From Tolypeutes matacus (taxonomy: Eukaryota; Chordata; Mammalia; Cingulata; Chlamyphoridae): a DNA stretch of 64,000 bases. The DNA lies in assembly GCA_026826555.1 (NCBI GenBank), contig JAKSZT010054568.1, forward strand, positions 10,256,085-10,320,084, given 5' to 3'. The first letter of the stretch is position 1; each line of letters begins with the position of its first letter. Shown piece by piece: positions 23,650 to 35,041 of the stretch. The position numbers and the translations under genes are program-made. The notes below the pieces were generated by a model. It was not told the origin of the DNA, ran no database searches, and saw nothing but the letters and a program-made list of their open reading frames with translations.

Positions 23650-24200
23650 AGAGTTGCTTTCTTTACCTGTCCTCTGGATTCCACATTCCCACCTGCTCTG
23701 GATTATTTCGTCAGGATTATTCTGTTAGTCATCTCTCTCTCATGGATCTATCTCAAGTTCTCCTCTACTGCATATCCCTGCCCCCACTTTTTTTTTTTTT
23801 TAAAACATATTAAAAAATCTCAATTCCCTTCTATTTATAGATAGGAAAAAAAATTATGGTCACACTCTCTCCTGGGTTGTGTGTGAGCTGTCTCCCATCC
23901 ATTACAGCTCAGCTTAGAAATCGTCCCTCTGCTCTTTGAAATCCGTTTCTCGACTTTTGTTCATTCTTCATTCCTCTCGATCTGGCTACTCCGACCATTT
24001 GACTGAAACTGTAATCAGTAAAGTTACCAGTCCATCTCTTAATGTCACATTCCTATCATTTTTTATTTGGCGTCATTGACTTAAGCATTATTCGCTACTT
24101 CCTCTTTACTGAGCTCTCTTCTGTTTGGGTTTCTGTGGTTCCATTTCCCTTTTCTTGTCCTTAGCTTAGCCATTCATCTTAAGTGTCTTTCCGAGGTTCA
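23650..24200 (+). mobile_element. Decayed L2 LINE, reverse-transcriptase region
   Basis: GGCTACTCCGACCATTTGAC then TGAAACTGTAATCAGTAAAG resembles the L2 segment before the RT core, followed by a GACTTAAGCATTATTCGC-type stretch. A poly-T insert lies near 23788. No intact frame. Confidence 0.5.
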
Positions 24201-25374
24201 TCTTTGTTTTCTTCCCGAGTGTGGCTGTTCTCCAGGGAGCTCCTCTTGTCGCTAGTGGAGAGGCTACACATGTGGCTCCCTGGGACTTTTCCTTTCAAAT
24301 TCTACTCTGTGATTTATGTGCTGGCAGTTCCCTAATACCTCCAACCAAGGACACTTTATTTGGCTACAGATTTTGTAGGCTTGCTTTTGGAGCTACTGTT
24401 GGGCATTGGCAGTGAGATGACCATTAAAATATTAGACAAGCTATTATTTATGGGAGTTTATTTGAGCAGTTTATGATTCATGAATTCAGCAGCATTCAAA
24501 CTGCAGGTGGAAAGGAGCCCCTTCCAGGGAGTGGAAAGCAGAAGCTAATATATGGCAAATGCAGAAGCAAGTGAGGAAGTGTTCTGATTGTTTGGCATTG
24601 AATTTCCATTTTAGATAGGGGGGTCTAACGAAGTGGGGAGCAGAAAACATACTGGTTAGTACGGTGTGCTTGTCCATTCCAGTAAGGTGTCTCTCCTGCA
24701 CCAAACTGGTTCATCACCAGGTGCTGCTTATCTGGAGCTCTGTAGTGCACATTCCAGCTTTTCCATTTTCTGGAAAAGCACCCCTTGCAGGTCGGTTGTT
24801 TTTGTCTTCTGGAAAATCCTTTTTTGGAAAAGGGTCCTTTCCAGCAATGCCCAATGCAGGTAAATATTTTATTTTCCTCAGTGTGTCCCATAAGCACCTC
24901 AGAATTAGTATGTTCGGCACAGAATTAATTTTTGCTTTCCCTCCATGTTTATCATTGTTTAATGGAGAGCCCCATGTCTAGAAGAGACACCTAGGCCATC
25001 ACTGTAGGCTCCTCTTCCTTCTTGCACCTCATCTGATCTGACCAAATGCGGTAAATTACATCGCCTTCTTAGCTGTCATGTTTTATATGTTCAATAACAC
25101 TTCCTTAGTTTTGCTTCTTTTTATCTTTTGCTCAGCACATAGGAAGTGTTCAACAAATATTTACTCTGTGTGATCAATTGAGTGAAAAAATTAGTGAATG
25201 CATGGGTGAATCATGTATTTTGGTTGGGATTCTTCTATCACTAGCAATTGCAGTTTACCAAGTAAACTGCTTTTTTTCAGTCCATTACATTTTCAATTCA
25301 TCGTTCACCTTTCATTCCTCATTCAGTAAATATTTACTGAGTATTCTTTGTAAAGTAAATCTAATGATGACTTG

Positions 25375-25835
25375 CCTCAGTTGAAAACCCTTCTGTAGTG
25401 TTGCATTTTAGGGTAGACTGCATACTCCTTAGTTCAGCAGACAGTGCTTTTTATGATCAGGCCCCTCCCTTCTACTCTGGCCATGCTTCCTGGCACGTCA
25501 CTTCATAGTCTTTTCTTCGTTCTAATGGATCTAGCAGTACTTTCAGAGCACAGCATGTGCCTCTGTCTTCCATGCCCTTCTTCACCTAACTAGCACTCCT
25601 GGATTCTTTAAAGCTCATTTTTAGTTGTCTCTCCTTTGGAAAACTGGGGTACTCTCAGGTTGGGCCAGCTAAGTGTTCTTTGAGATCCCAATCGTGGCAA
25701 GCATTTAGGAAGCATTGTCTTTTCCTGCTAAGCTGAGAGATCTTTGAAGGAGGAAACCTTAGTTTATTCACTCTTATATTTCTGACACTTAGAATGGTGC
25801 ATATCTCATAGTAGGCCCTCAATAAATCATTGCTA
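25375..25835 (+). mobile_element. L2 LINE 3' end
   Basis: ATGATCAGGCCCCTCCCTTC, CATGCCCTTCTTCACCT and a final ATAGTAGGCCCTCAATAAAT are hallmarks of the L2 3' region. Confidence 0.7.
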
Positions 25836-26539
25836 GTCTGGGGTAAGAAAGGAGCCACACCAGTGCCAGGGGTTCTGGACTTAGGCCACAGTAGGCGCTT
25901 TTGCTGTAAATCAGAAGATACTCCAGTTCATTCACCTGATCCCGTGAGAGGGGTCAAATTGCTGCCTGCTGAGCATCTACAGGGAAGTCTTTCTGTGGTT
26001 TGCTCCAAGTGAAGGCTGAGGATTCAAACTGAGGCAGAGAGTGTATCTATACCAGAGCTCATCAGCAAGTGTATTTACTGTGTGCCTTCTGTACAGAAAT
26101 CACTGTAGAAGTATAGGAACTGACAGGAATGTAAACCTTCCTTTTTGGAAACAAGGAACTTATTTTCGGAAACAGAGTGGTATAGTGAAAATAAGATTGA
26201 TTTGGCATTATCACTAGCTATATTTTTTTCTTTTTGCCTGTGAATACAGTGTTTTGAAAATTAAGTAAACAAGTAAAATTTCTTTGTAAATTGTCAGATG
26301 CTCTAAAAATTTAAGGTAGTTGTCTTTTACTATCTTTATCTTCAGTATTGCTTGCTGATTGTTTAATTCCTTTGAAAGTGTTTGATGCTGATATATTTGA
26401 TAACTCTATTTCATAGTAAATTTATATGCTACTGATAATGTGATTTTATAAAAAAATTACAATTATTAGATTCTGTAGTTTAGAGTATATGGGAAAAATC
26501 TAATACTATAAGCGCCTTATTGTCCCTTTTGACTTTTAG

Positions 26540-26725
26540 GTTGACTGTGCACTGTCACTTATACGTCTTGGAATGGAGCGGAATATTCCTGGTTTGCTGG
26601 CTCTGTGTGATAATTTGGTTACTCTGGAGACATTGGTGTACGAAGCTGGATGTGACTTGACCCTGACCTTAAAAGAACTCCAGCAGATGAAAGACATCGA
26701 AAAACTAGGCTTACTGATGAATAGT
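26540..26725 (+). CDS. NBAS: NBAS internal exon 3 of 9
   Basis: The exon is 186 nt and 62 codons, phase 0 at both ends. It opens VDCALSLIRLGMERNIPG and ends MKDIEKLGLLMNS, and contains TLTLKELQQMKD. These are characteristic NBAS residues from the helical, Sec39-like part that supports partner binding in the NRZ complex. The acceptor is GACTTTTAG|G. The donor is AGT|GTAGGT, followed by a T run. A second GT four bases downstream (GTAG|GTTT) could act as an alternative donor but would shift the frame; the first is chosen because AGT then joins TGT-TCT-GAG of the next exon as in the known protein. Confidence 0.97.
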
Positions 26726-28235
26726 GTAGGTTTTTTTTTTTTCCACTTTCTTGTTAAGGGTTCCCTGTATACATTGATTAATAGTGTCTCAAAACCAAAG
26801 ATGAAATGTCCTCCACACTTGAGAATTTAGGAAATGAAGGAAGGTACCTTGATTTAAATAAAAATCAAATGTTATGGATAAATTACTGAATGCATCCAAA
26901 ATAATTTTGTCTGTTTTTGTACCTCGCTGCTTACTCATTCAGACCTATGTGTGTAACTAATTTTTTTTCTTTCTAAGTAGGCATATTTCTAAACTAGATG
27001 GTCATTCTGGTAATCCTTTTTCTAGTCCATCACTGTTTTAAAATTTCCGTTTACTTACATTTCAAGGCTTAAAGAAAGAAAAAGCTCCAGGGTCCAAGGG
27101 GGCCCATGGTTGTGTGAAGAACACCTCTTGGCCTCAGGGCTGTGCTTAGGAGGATGGGCCCACCCACTCTTGGCTTTTCCCCTTGAGGCAGCCTGTGCTT
27201 TGTTCCCAAAGTCAGGGCCTCAGGGCACAGAGACACCTCCAAAGGCAAGAGTGATGGCTTTGTGGGGTGCTGGCTCCCAGACAGTGCTCTTTCTAGGCTC
27301 TTGCTCTCTGGCAGCCTAGTTTGAATGGGCTGGATAAAAGCGTGGGGTCAGAGCTGCCTCTCATGTTCTAGTCTCTTCTCTTTTCTCCCTAGACTCATTT
27401 CTTTTTTCTGTGTCATTCTCGCTCTCTCACTTTATTCTTCTCTTCCTTTCTCTTTCCCTCCCTTCCTCTTTTCTCTCAAATCTTTCCCTCTCTTACCCAT
27501 CCCCCCTTTTCCCCTTCCTCTGTCTCTGACTTTCCTTGCTTCTCTTCATAATAATCCACCAGGTGAGAACTGATTTGGGCTATATATAAGAGTCTTAAGA
27601 GATTCAAGGATATCGCCTCTGATAATTAAGAGAAGGGACTGTGTAATTTTGGGATACTTATTAAAACTATCTATGCCATTTGTAGTTATCTAAAGGTGGA
27701 TGTAAAGGGTCAAAAAACAAAGGGAAAAAAAAAAAAAGGAAAAGGAAGGGAGAAATTCTGGGCCTTCATAGATTAGACTCCATCATCAAGTGGCTCCTCT
27801 TCTGGAGCCTCTTGTGCTTGTCTCGCTGTTTCTGTCTGCCTGCCTTTTCTGCTTTATGCTTTCTGTTGGTCTTGTCCCTCTCTCGGCATGTGTCTCTTTT
27901 TGGGTAGAACCTCTCTTTGCTCTGGAGGACCTCATGAATAAGCAGTAGGCTTGTATTTTGGCCTTGGGCTGTTTGGGGCCCCAAATCCACCATGGCACTG
28001 AAGAATTGGGTCACTGGGATGTTTCTGCTATTAACTCCACCAGCTCCAGGTATCTCCGCTGTCAGTCTCAGTGAGAGTGGTGAACGGGGGTGTCTATTGT
28101 AGAAGGCGATGGGCTTTTAATGTTGAACGTTTATCAGTTTCTTATCTGCGTGCTTTAGAATTTGTCATCTGTTATAAGAAGCTGCTTATTTTAATTTAAT
28201 AATTTGATGTTTGTTTATTTTGGTTATATTTTCAG
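26726..28235 (+). other. NBAS intron, 1,510 nt
   Basis: It holds the pyrimidine tract and two GC-richer blocks, 27085-27345 and 27766-28060, of unknown origin. The latter gives an 82-codon basic minus-strand ORF without recognisable motifs. Confidence 0.65.
27350..27550. repeat. Long polypyrimidine tract
   Basis: Some 200 bases of almost pure C and T on the plus strand, between exons 3 and 4. The tract could pair as a triplex or bind splicing factors, but nothing specific is shown. It lies downstream of a GC-richer block (27085-27345) with an ATAAAAG motif at 27335, which might be a decayed LTR. Confidence 0.7.
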
Positions 28236-28409
28236 TGTTCTGAGGACAAGTATGTGACAAGTGCCTATCAATGGATGGTTCCCTTTCTTCATCGTTGTGA
28301 GAAACAGCTTCCTGGTGCAGCTAATGAGCTATTAAAAGAATATTTAGTTACTTTAGCTAAAGGAGACTTAAAATTTCCACTGAAGATGTTTCAGCATTCT
28401 AAACCAGAT
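28236..28409 (+). CDS. NBAS: NBAS internal exon 4 of 9
   Basis: The exon is 174 nt and 58 codons, phase 0 to phase 0. It begins CSEDKYVTSAYQWMVPF and continues through HRCEKQ, LLKEYLVTLAKGDLKFPL and FQHSKPD. The acceptor is ATTTTCAG and the donor GAT|GTAAGT, a near-consensus site. Only 1,510 nt of intron separate it from the previous exon, the shortest intron in the window. It can be skipped in frame. The sequence has no stops or frameshifts and ordinary mammalian codon use, so this looks like the functional gene and not a copy. Confidence 0.97.
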
Positions 28410-28664
28410 GTAAGTAGAAACTCAAAGTTCTTCAAAACCTCTGTACTTTCTTCCCTACAGAATTAGATTTTATTAATTTTTATAATAAGCTTTGCAAGTA
28501 ATTTTCCTGTAAACAGAAAGGAAAATAGTTATATTACTCTTTTAAAATGTTTTAACAAAACAGTCCAATTTTTTTTCCACAAGTTTATAAAATTGTGTTT
28601 ATTTTGATTAGATCAATCCAAAGTTTGTTGACTATATATATTGGAAACTGGCAATACCAAGAAG

Positions 28665-28905
28665 AATAAGTATTGAATTCTTACTATAGACAGGCACTTG
28701 AAAAGTGAAAAATCATTTAATCCTTGAAATAATCCTATGAGGTGGATATTTTTATTATCTTAACATTATGGGAAAGGAAATTCATGATTTAGAATGGTGA
28801 AGTAATTGCCCACCGTCACACAGGAAACGGAGAAACCTGGATGCAGTTGTAGGTCTTCTAACTCCAGAGCTCGTATCCTTAATCATTTTACTGTTCTCTG
28901 CCACC
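28665..28905 (-). mobile_element. MIR SINE
   Basis: AATCCTATGAGGTGGATATT, CACCGTCACACAGGAAACG and CTCCAGAGCTCGTATCCTTA in antisense MIR order. It lies 250 bp after exon 4. Confidence 0.75.
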
Positions 28906-29869
28906 AATAGAAGATTTCTGTGCTTGAGACTGTCACAATATTTATGAATATCTTTAGGTTCTCATAGGAGATCTTTTAATTATTTTTAATAACTCAGAGC
29001 TGCTTAAGGCTCTATATTTCTAAAAGGCTCAGATGCACGTTTAGTTCTCTGGTGGCAAAGTCATTGTGTTAAGTGCAGCATATTTTTGCAAAGTAAATGA
29101 CCTCTTAATTTAGCCACAGATCTGATGGGCTGTCTCAAGATTTGTTGAGTTCTGGTTGGGGAGGACTCAGGCAGGATGGCGAGTGCACCTGAAGCACTGA
29201 TGTTCTGTGATGCTCCCAGCATTGGGTTGAGGTAGAAGCAGAAGCCATGTCAAGTCTCTTCCCATTCTAAATTCTATTGGGGTCTACTTCCTTGTACTAG
29301 CTTTGTTAGTAATCTGAAGTCCAGTAAGATACATGGGTGTAGACCAGTATATTCAAGATAAAAGGGAAAGATTGCTCAGTTAACCTTAACCTTTTCACTC
29401 TTTTTGGGAAAGGATTGTCTCTTAGAATTATATCTGTTCATTGGCTATTTAAAATTTTCCATAGTCTCATCAGCAATTTGCACTTAGAATTGAGATTTTA
29501 AATTTGGGGTTGTTTACTGTGGGCAGAGGGTAGGTTGCTTATGACAGCAGAATACTGTGGGAGAACCAGGATGGATTAAATATGAATGTTTTATGAGTTA
29601 GAAAGAAATAACTTTAAATTCCTTCTGGTAATCTTGTTTGTGATACTTCTTCCATATAGAGTCTTATAAATCCTTTGCATATAGTCAGCTTTTTGTTGGT
29701 TTTACTTGGCAATTTAGCATGTGCCTTTTGAATAAAACATGTAGCCATTTGCCTTTATTGAAATATGTGAACATCAAGGCAGAGAACTGTGTGGTTGCTG
29801 GGCTCTTCCCTTCCAGTCCACCCTCTGTGTTTCCTGCAGCCCAGGTTTGAATGTGTCTTCATCTTGCGG

Positions 29870-30390
29870 ACAGTCTCCGGTGGCTTTCCGTTGCCTGCAG
29901 GGTAAACATGGCTCTGTACAGGGGCTGGGGAGGCTCTTTGCTGGCTCCTTCCATCCTGCCTCATCAGACTCGTTTCCCAGCCCAGGGTCACGCACACTGA
30001 TCTTCTCCCTTCACCATGGCAGGCTCTTTCACGGTGCTCTGCCTTTCCTTGGGTGGTTTCCATCCATATTCCAGGATGCCCATTTCTCCTTTCCTGCACT
30101 TCATCAATAGCCTCCTCTTTAAGATTCCCTCCACTCGGATGCCTTTCGGAGCTTATCTGTGCTGTGATGGGGCTTTATACTCATGTTTATTGTAGTCCTT
30201 GTCACACTGTGTTATAATCATTCGTTCCTATCTTTGTCTCTCCTTCTGCACAATTTATATGTTTCACTTATATGTCCTCTGTAGCTCAGTCCTGTCTGTA
30301 GTACAGGACTACCACGCTGCCTCGTAGAGAGCAAGTGCCCAGTAAATTTTAGGGTGGGTGAATAAATCAGTGAATGAACGAAGGGCTGGT
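29870..30390 (+). mobile_element. L2 LINE 3' end
   Basis: Degraded L2 text with CATCAGACTCGTTTCC, a GTCCTTGTCACACTGTGTTA stretch and the end AGCAAGTGCCCAGTAAATTT. Confidence 0.6.
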
Positions 30391-31344
30391 TTAAATTGGG
30401 TTTCATTATGATGCTTCAGATCATTTGATTACATTTGTTTGCTTTACTGTGTAGGATTCTGCTGGGAGCATTGTATTTTCAGCAATATAACAGAGGAAAT
30501 GATTTATGTATTAGACAATTTAGCCTAAGTTGTGCTGTGTTAGCAAAGGTACCTTTAAATCTTGGGAGCTTACAACAGCAAACACCCATTTCTCACAACT
30601 ATACAAGTCAGTCATGGTTGGAATTCTGCTTTATTCCACCTCTTGTTCATTCCAGCACTCAGACTGAAGGCGCGGTCCCCTTTTCTATCTTGTCGCACGG
30701 GAAAAAGAGAAAAGAACCACAGTTGTTCTTAAAAATGTAGTTCAAAAATGCCACAGGTTATTTTTTCTCACATTTCAGTGAACAGAAAAAGTCCCCTGGC
30801 CAAACATGATCCTAATGGGGGAGGGAAGAGGCATCCTCTCCGAGGACGAGGGAGCCAAGCAATTGGGAAGGACCGTGTAGTTGACCAGAGTCACCGCAGT
30901 AAGGCAGAGGACCTGGAGACTTGCCCTTGTGCTTTAACTGGGGTTGGTGGCCAAATCTGCTTCTTCCTCATGGAAGAATCACTAGTTTAGAAGAGAGAGA
31001 ATAACAAAAGAAGGCAGAAAAATTACTCCCAAGTCATCTTACCTAGGAGGTGCCCAAGTCTCATTTTTCAAAGGAGGATTCAAACAAAGAAAAATGGCTT
31101 ACAATCAGAGATGAGTGCTTGAAAAAGAGAAGAAGAGCTTGAGGTCCATGAGGAAGACACAGAGGCTTGGCAGAGGAGTCCTGGTATAAGATGAGTAAGA
31201 ATTTTCAGGAGAAAGACTAAAAAGAATAAGGAATAGGCAATATTCAACGTGGTAGTGGCTGAGAACTTTCCAAAATTAATGAAAGACATGAAATAGATTT
31301 AGATCCTAAGGACCATAAATGAAATACAACCTATATTTAGATAT

Positions 31345-31500
31345 GCTATAGTAAGAGATGTAGCTATCATTATTCCCATTCTATGATGAAGAGAAAATCA
31401 TGGAAGTGTTAACAAGCTTTCTCTGTATGACCTGCTTATTTGTGGTGGAGCCAGGGTGGAAACCTGGGCAGTCTAGTGTTAAAACCTTTCAGTCACCACG
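31345..31500 (-). mobile_element. MIR SINE fragment
   Basis: ATTATTCCCATTCTATGATG ... GGAGCCAGGGTGGAAACCTG with GCAGTCTAGTG. Antisense MIR core. Confidence 0.65.
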
Positions 31501-31792
31501 ACTTCCTACATCTTCAGCTCTCCAGCGCGGGAAGGCCTCTTACTTTCTGCCTTCTCTCCAAACCTGACTTTTAACATGAAGTTAGTTTTCCTCTTTTTGA
31601 ACATTATTTAAATGGTCTACAATATGATTTCGTGTTGTTTAGGTTGTTTCATTTTACATTACTTTTGTAAGATTCATTTATATTGTTGTGTTTGACTATA
31701 GTTCCTTCATTTTCATTGCTGAATGGTATTGCATTACTACAGTTTATTTGTCCAATCTACTGTTGATGGATCATTTGGATTGTTTCCAGGTT

Positions 31793-32055
31793 TTTTTTTA
31801 AACAATTTATTGAAGTATATCATTGATACATGAACGTACATAAACTATAAGTGTTCAGTAAACATCATGAACTTACAAAACAAACATGCATGACATCATA
31901 CAGGGCTCCCACACATCATATGCCACAAATACCCCGCATTGTTGTGAAACATGCTAAGAAATCATGAAAGAGCATCATCAAAGTATTACTACTAACTATA
32001 GTCCATATCTTCCTCCCCTATACATTTTTTTAAAGGATTTATTTACTTATTTATT
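31793..32055 (-). mobile_element. L1 3' end, antisense insert
   Basis: It reads AATTTATTGAAGTATATCAT and TGAACTTACAAAACAAACAT and is nearly the reverse complement of 52590-52815. It begins with a T run (the poly-A of the inserted strand) and belongs to the young 3'-UTR family seen throughout the window. Confidence 0.75.
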
Positions 32056-32069
32056 TACTTTTACCATTT

Positions 32070-32165
32070 TTAGAGCTGCACTGTTCCGCATGGTAGCTGC
32101 TAGCCATATATGGCCATAGAAATTAAAACATGATGCAGTTAAAAATTCAGTTAATCAGTCTCACT
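32070..32165 (-). mobile_element. Old DNA-transposon-like MER fragment
   Basis: GAGCTGCACTGTTCCGCATG then GTAGCTGCTAGCCATATATG. It is the opposite end of the same family as 12255-12480, lying among L1 inserts. Confidence 0.5.
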
Positions 32166-32521
32166 AGCTTCCTGCACTTGGGCATGAATGGAGTTCCCAG
32201 TGTTTTGCAATTACATTCCATGTAGCGGTGAGCCAGTTTGTCCATATGGATTTTAGTGGTGCATCTTTAGGGTCTATTTCTAGAGGAAGATTGATGGGTC
32301 AGAAGGCAGATGCATGTGTAATGGTGTTAGTACTGACAAATTTCTCTCCAAAAGGCTTGTTTAAATTTGCATTCTGTCACAATGTATGAGAGTGCTCTTT
32401 TCCTAAAACCCTTGCAGTCTGAATTTGTTGCCATATTTTTAAGTTTTTACCAGTCTAATATGTGAGAAATGATATTTCAGTATTGTTTTAATTTGCATTT
32501 CTTTAATCATAAGTAAGTTTG

Positions 32522-34901
32522 GGACTTCCGGGAAGATGACGGACTAGTAAGACATGGGAATCTCTTCTCCAGAAAAATAGCTAGAGGACAGGCTAAAACA
32601 GCCCCGAAATAGATCTTCTAGGGTTTAGGACAGCAGGTGAAGGCTGCACACCACCCAGAGGAGAGAGGGACAAAAGAGGGAAATCTTGACGACAGAACCA
32701 TAAGTTGGAACCAGCAGCAGCTGCTGCTGCCGGCACCCTCCCCCACACTCTAGAATTCTCGGGCCTCTGGGCCTGGGACCACAGAGAAAGGCGGCTCCAG
32801 GGATCTACCACTACCGGAAAGGGGAGAGAGAGGGACACAGCCTTAGGCTGACTCAGGTTCTGACCTGCAAATTTGGGCTGCGGAGCCCCACGAATCCTTC
32901 TACACGGCGGTTTGCCCTGGGAGCCTAGGAAGGACTGGAGAAATCCCACCCTCGCAATCTCCCTCTCTTCTAGCCTGGACTAATTGTTGAGGACTCCACA
33001 GGAGAGGGGAGAGAGAGTCTGGGGCTGACCCTGCTTTTGACTCGCAGGTTTGGTCTGCCCTGTCCCGAGAGCCCTTCCGGGCCGGGTGGGGCTGCGCCAT
33101 TCTTTGCCTTGGAGCCTGCAAGGGGCTAAAGATATACAAACCTCCCAATCTCCTCCTCTGCTAACAGGGACTGATTGTTGAGGACTCAGAGGGGAGAAGA
33201 AATATTTCCTAGCTGGGAAAAGGGGGGCGCTACGAGAGAAGTCTGCAGAACTGTCGCAGAAAGTTTGAATCACAGGGCTCCTAGCCTCCAGACAGGAAGC
33301 TCTACCACATTGATCTGGTCTGTGTCACAACAAATACGCTCCGACCAGGCATTGAATTGAGAGCTGCCAACAAGCGCCATCTCCTGGCAGACCAAGGAAG
33401 TGCACATAAGAAAATTAATAAGTAGAAGAGGCTTTTCCTGGCCTCTATAGCCTCCCTGCCCAAGGCCCTAGGAAACGATTCTACAACCAATTACTGGGTC
33501 CAGTGTCCAGTTTTGAGCAACCAGCAGAACAATCCTAACAATCAAGGCTGAGCCAAAAATCAAAAATCAAAATAAACCCTCACCTATACACTCAACTGTT
33601 TTTTGACAAACCTACCAAGCCCACGCTGATGGGAAAAAACAGTCTCTTCAACAAATGGTGTTGGGAGAACTGGATATCTATAACCAAAAGAATGAAAGAG
33701 GACCCCTATCTCACCCCCTATACAAGAATCAACTCAAAATGGATCAAAGATCTAAATATAAAAGCCAGGACCATAAAACTACTAGAAGAAAATGTAGGGA
33801 AACATCTTCAAGACCTTGTAGTAGGTGGTGGTTTCTTGGACCTCACACCCAAAGCACGTGCAACAAAAGAAAAAGTAGATAAATGGGACCTCCTCAAAAT
33901 TAAACACTTTTGCACCTCACAGGACTTTGTCAGAAGGGTGAAAAGGCAGCCAACTCAATGGGAAAAAATATTTGGAAATCACATATCTGATAAGGGTTTA
34001 ATATCCAGGATATATAAAGAGATGTTACAACTCAACAATAAAAAGACAAATGACCCAATTAAAAAATGGGCGAAAGACTTGAATAGACATTTCTCCGAAG
34101 AAGAAATACAAATGGCAAAAAACACATGAAGAAATGCTCGACATCACTCATGATTAGGGAAATGCAAATCAAAACAACAATGAGATATCATTTCGCACCT
34201 ATCAGAATGGCCACTATTAAAAAGACAGAGAACTACAAGTGTTGGAGAGGATGTGGAGAGATAGGAACACTTCTTCACTGTTGGTGGGAACGCAGGATGG
34301 TACAACCACTATGGAGGACCGTTTGGCAGTTCCTAAAGAAGTTGAATATAGACTTGCCACGTGACCCTGCAATACCACTACTTGGTATATACCCAGAAGA
34401 ACTGAGAGCAGTGACACGAACAGACATCTGCACACCGATGTTCACAGCCACATTATTCACCATTGCCAAAAGCTGGAAACAACCCAGGTGTCCATCAACA
34501 GACGAATGGATAAACAAACTGTGGTCTATTCACACGATGGAATATTATGCAGCTGTAAGAAGAAATGAAGTCATAAAGCATATGGCAACATGGATGAACC
34601 TGGAGGACATTATGTTGAGTGAAGCAAGCCAGACACAAAAGGACAAATACTGTATGAATGCGTTACTATGAACCAAATATATTGTGTAATATATTGTTTG
34701 ATTAAAAAAAAATTTACATGTAGCCATTACATTTAATTGAGAAATGTATATATTTATTCATCTGTTTACTTTTTAGTTTTTAATTGTTTATATTTTCAAT
34801 TATTAAATGTACAAAATAAAGTTTAAAAAAATGTAAAAAAATAAAAATAAACAGAAAAAAAATTTTTTACTAAGTGAAAGAAACAAGACACACACACACA
34901 A
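32522..34901 (+). mobile_element. L1 retrotransposon with intact 5' end but missing its centre
   Basis: The element begins with an L1-type 5' end (GACTTCCGGGAAGATG at about 32524) and a roughly 1 kb GC-rich 5' region. It then jumps near 33540-33570 to the distal part of ORF2: coding for [53 protein letters not shown] and [16 protein letters not shown] up to 34128. A one-base frameshift follows, then [59 protein letters not shown] and [12 protein letters not shown] to 34671. ORF1, the endonuclease and most of the reverse transcriptase are absent. An A-rich 3' segment ends at a 13-bp target duplication (ATAAGTAAGTTTG at 32509-32521; ATAAGTGAGTTTG at 34902-34914). It is dead as an autonomous element. 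Confidence 0.85.
32821..33200 (+). repeat. Tandem ~190-bp units in the L1 5' region
   Basis: Three landmarks recur in the same order: GGGGAGAGAGAG at 32821 and 33006, TTTGCC...GGAGCCT at 32911 and 33103, and GACT(A/G)ATTGTTGAGGACTC at 32978 and 33169. Spacings are 185-192 bp, so two diverged monomers lie in tandem, with a possible partial third up to about 33290. Monomer-type L1 promoters are well known from mouse; here the arrangement is read directly, and promoter function is inferred. Confidence 0.65.
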
Positions 34902-34926
34902 ATAAGTGAGTTTGAAAATTTTCTAA

Positions 34927-34960
34927 TACATACATGCATGCCTACATACATACATTCATA
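34927..34960. repeat. CATA-type simple repeat
   Basis: Imperfect ACATACAT repeats immediately 3' of the target duplication of the sense L1. Confidence 0.75.
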
Positions 34961-35041
34961 TTTTAGCAGTTGCCAGGGATTGTGCTCAGGACCTTGTACG
35001 TGGGAAGCAGGTGCTCAACCACTGAGCTGCACCCGCTGCTT
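34955..35041 (-). mobile_element. DAS-type SINE fragment
   Basis: On the minus strand it reads GTGCAGCTCAGTGGTTGAGC then an ACAATCCCTGGCAACTGC end, the tRNA-related half only. It lies just 3' of the L1 at 32522-34901, beside a CATA simple repeat, inside the older antisense L1. Confidence 0.7.

Larger units (their letters stand above)
20516..26539 (+). other. NBAS intron, 6,024 nt
   Basis: It contains two antisense L1 pieces, a MIR and two L2 pieces. The block 24430-24900 is GC-richer with repeated GGAAAAG words and may be an old LTR, but I cannot identify it. Nothing is seen in 22536-23250 or 25836-26539. Confidence 0.65.
31600..32521 (-). mobile_element. Older antisense L1, left part, with inserts
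   Basis: The text CTGTTGATGGATCATTTGG then ATTGTTTCCAG at 31760-31789 is antisense L1 ORF2 3' sequence, and TTTAATTTGCATTTCTTTAA at 32487 resumes it. Between them are an L1 3' end (31793-32055) and a DNA-transposon-like piece (about 32070-32165). Host sequence continues after the sense L1, at 34902. Confidence 0.65.

Noticed and set aside
33629..34671. Two long ORFs that look like a protein gene
   Set aside because: They are the frameshifted C-terminal part of L1 ORF2, lacking the catalytic regions.
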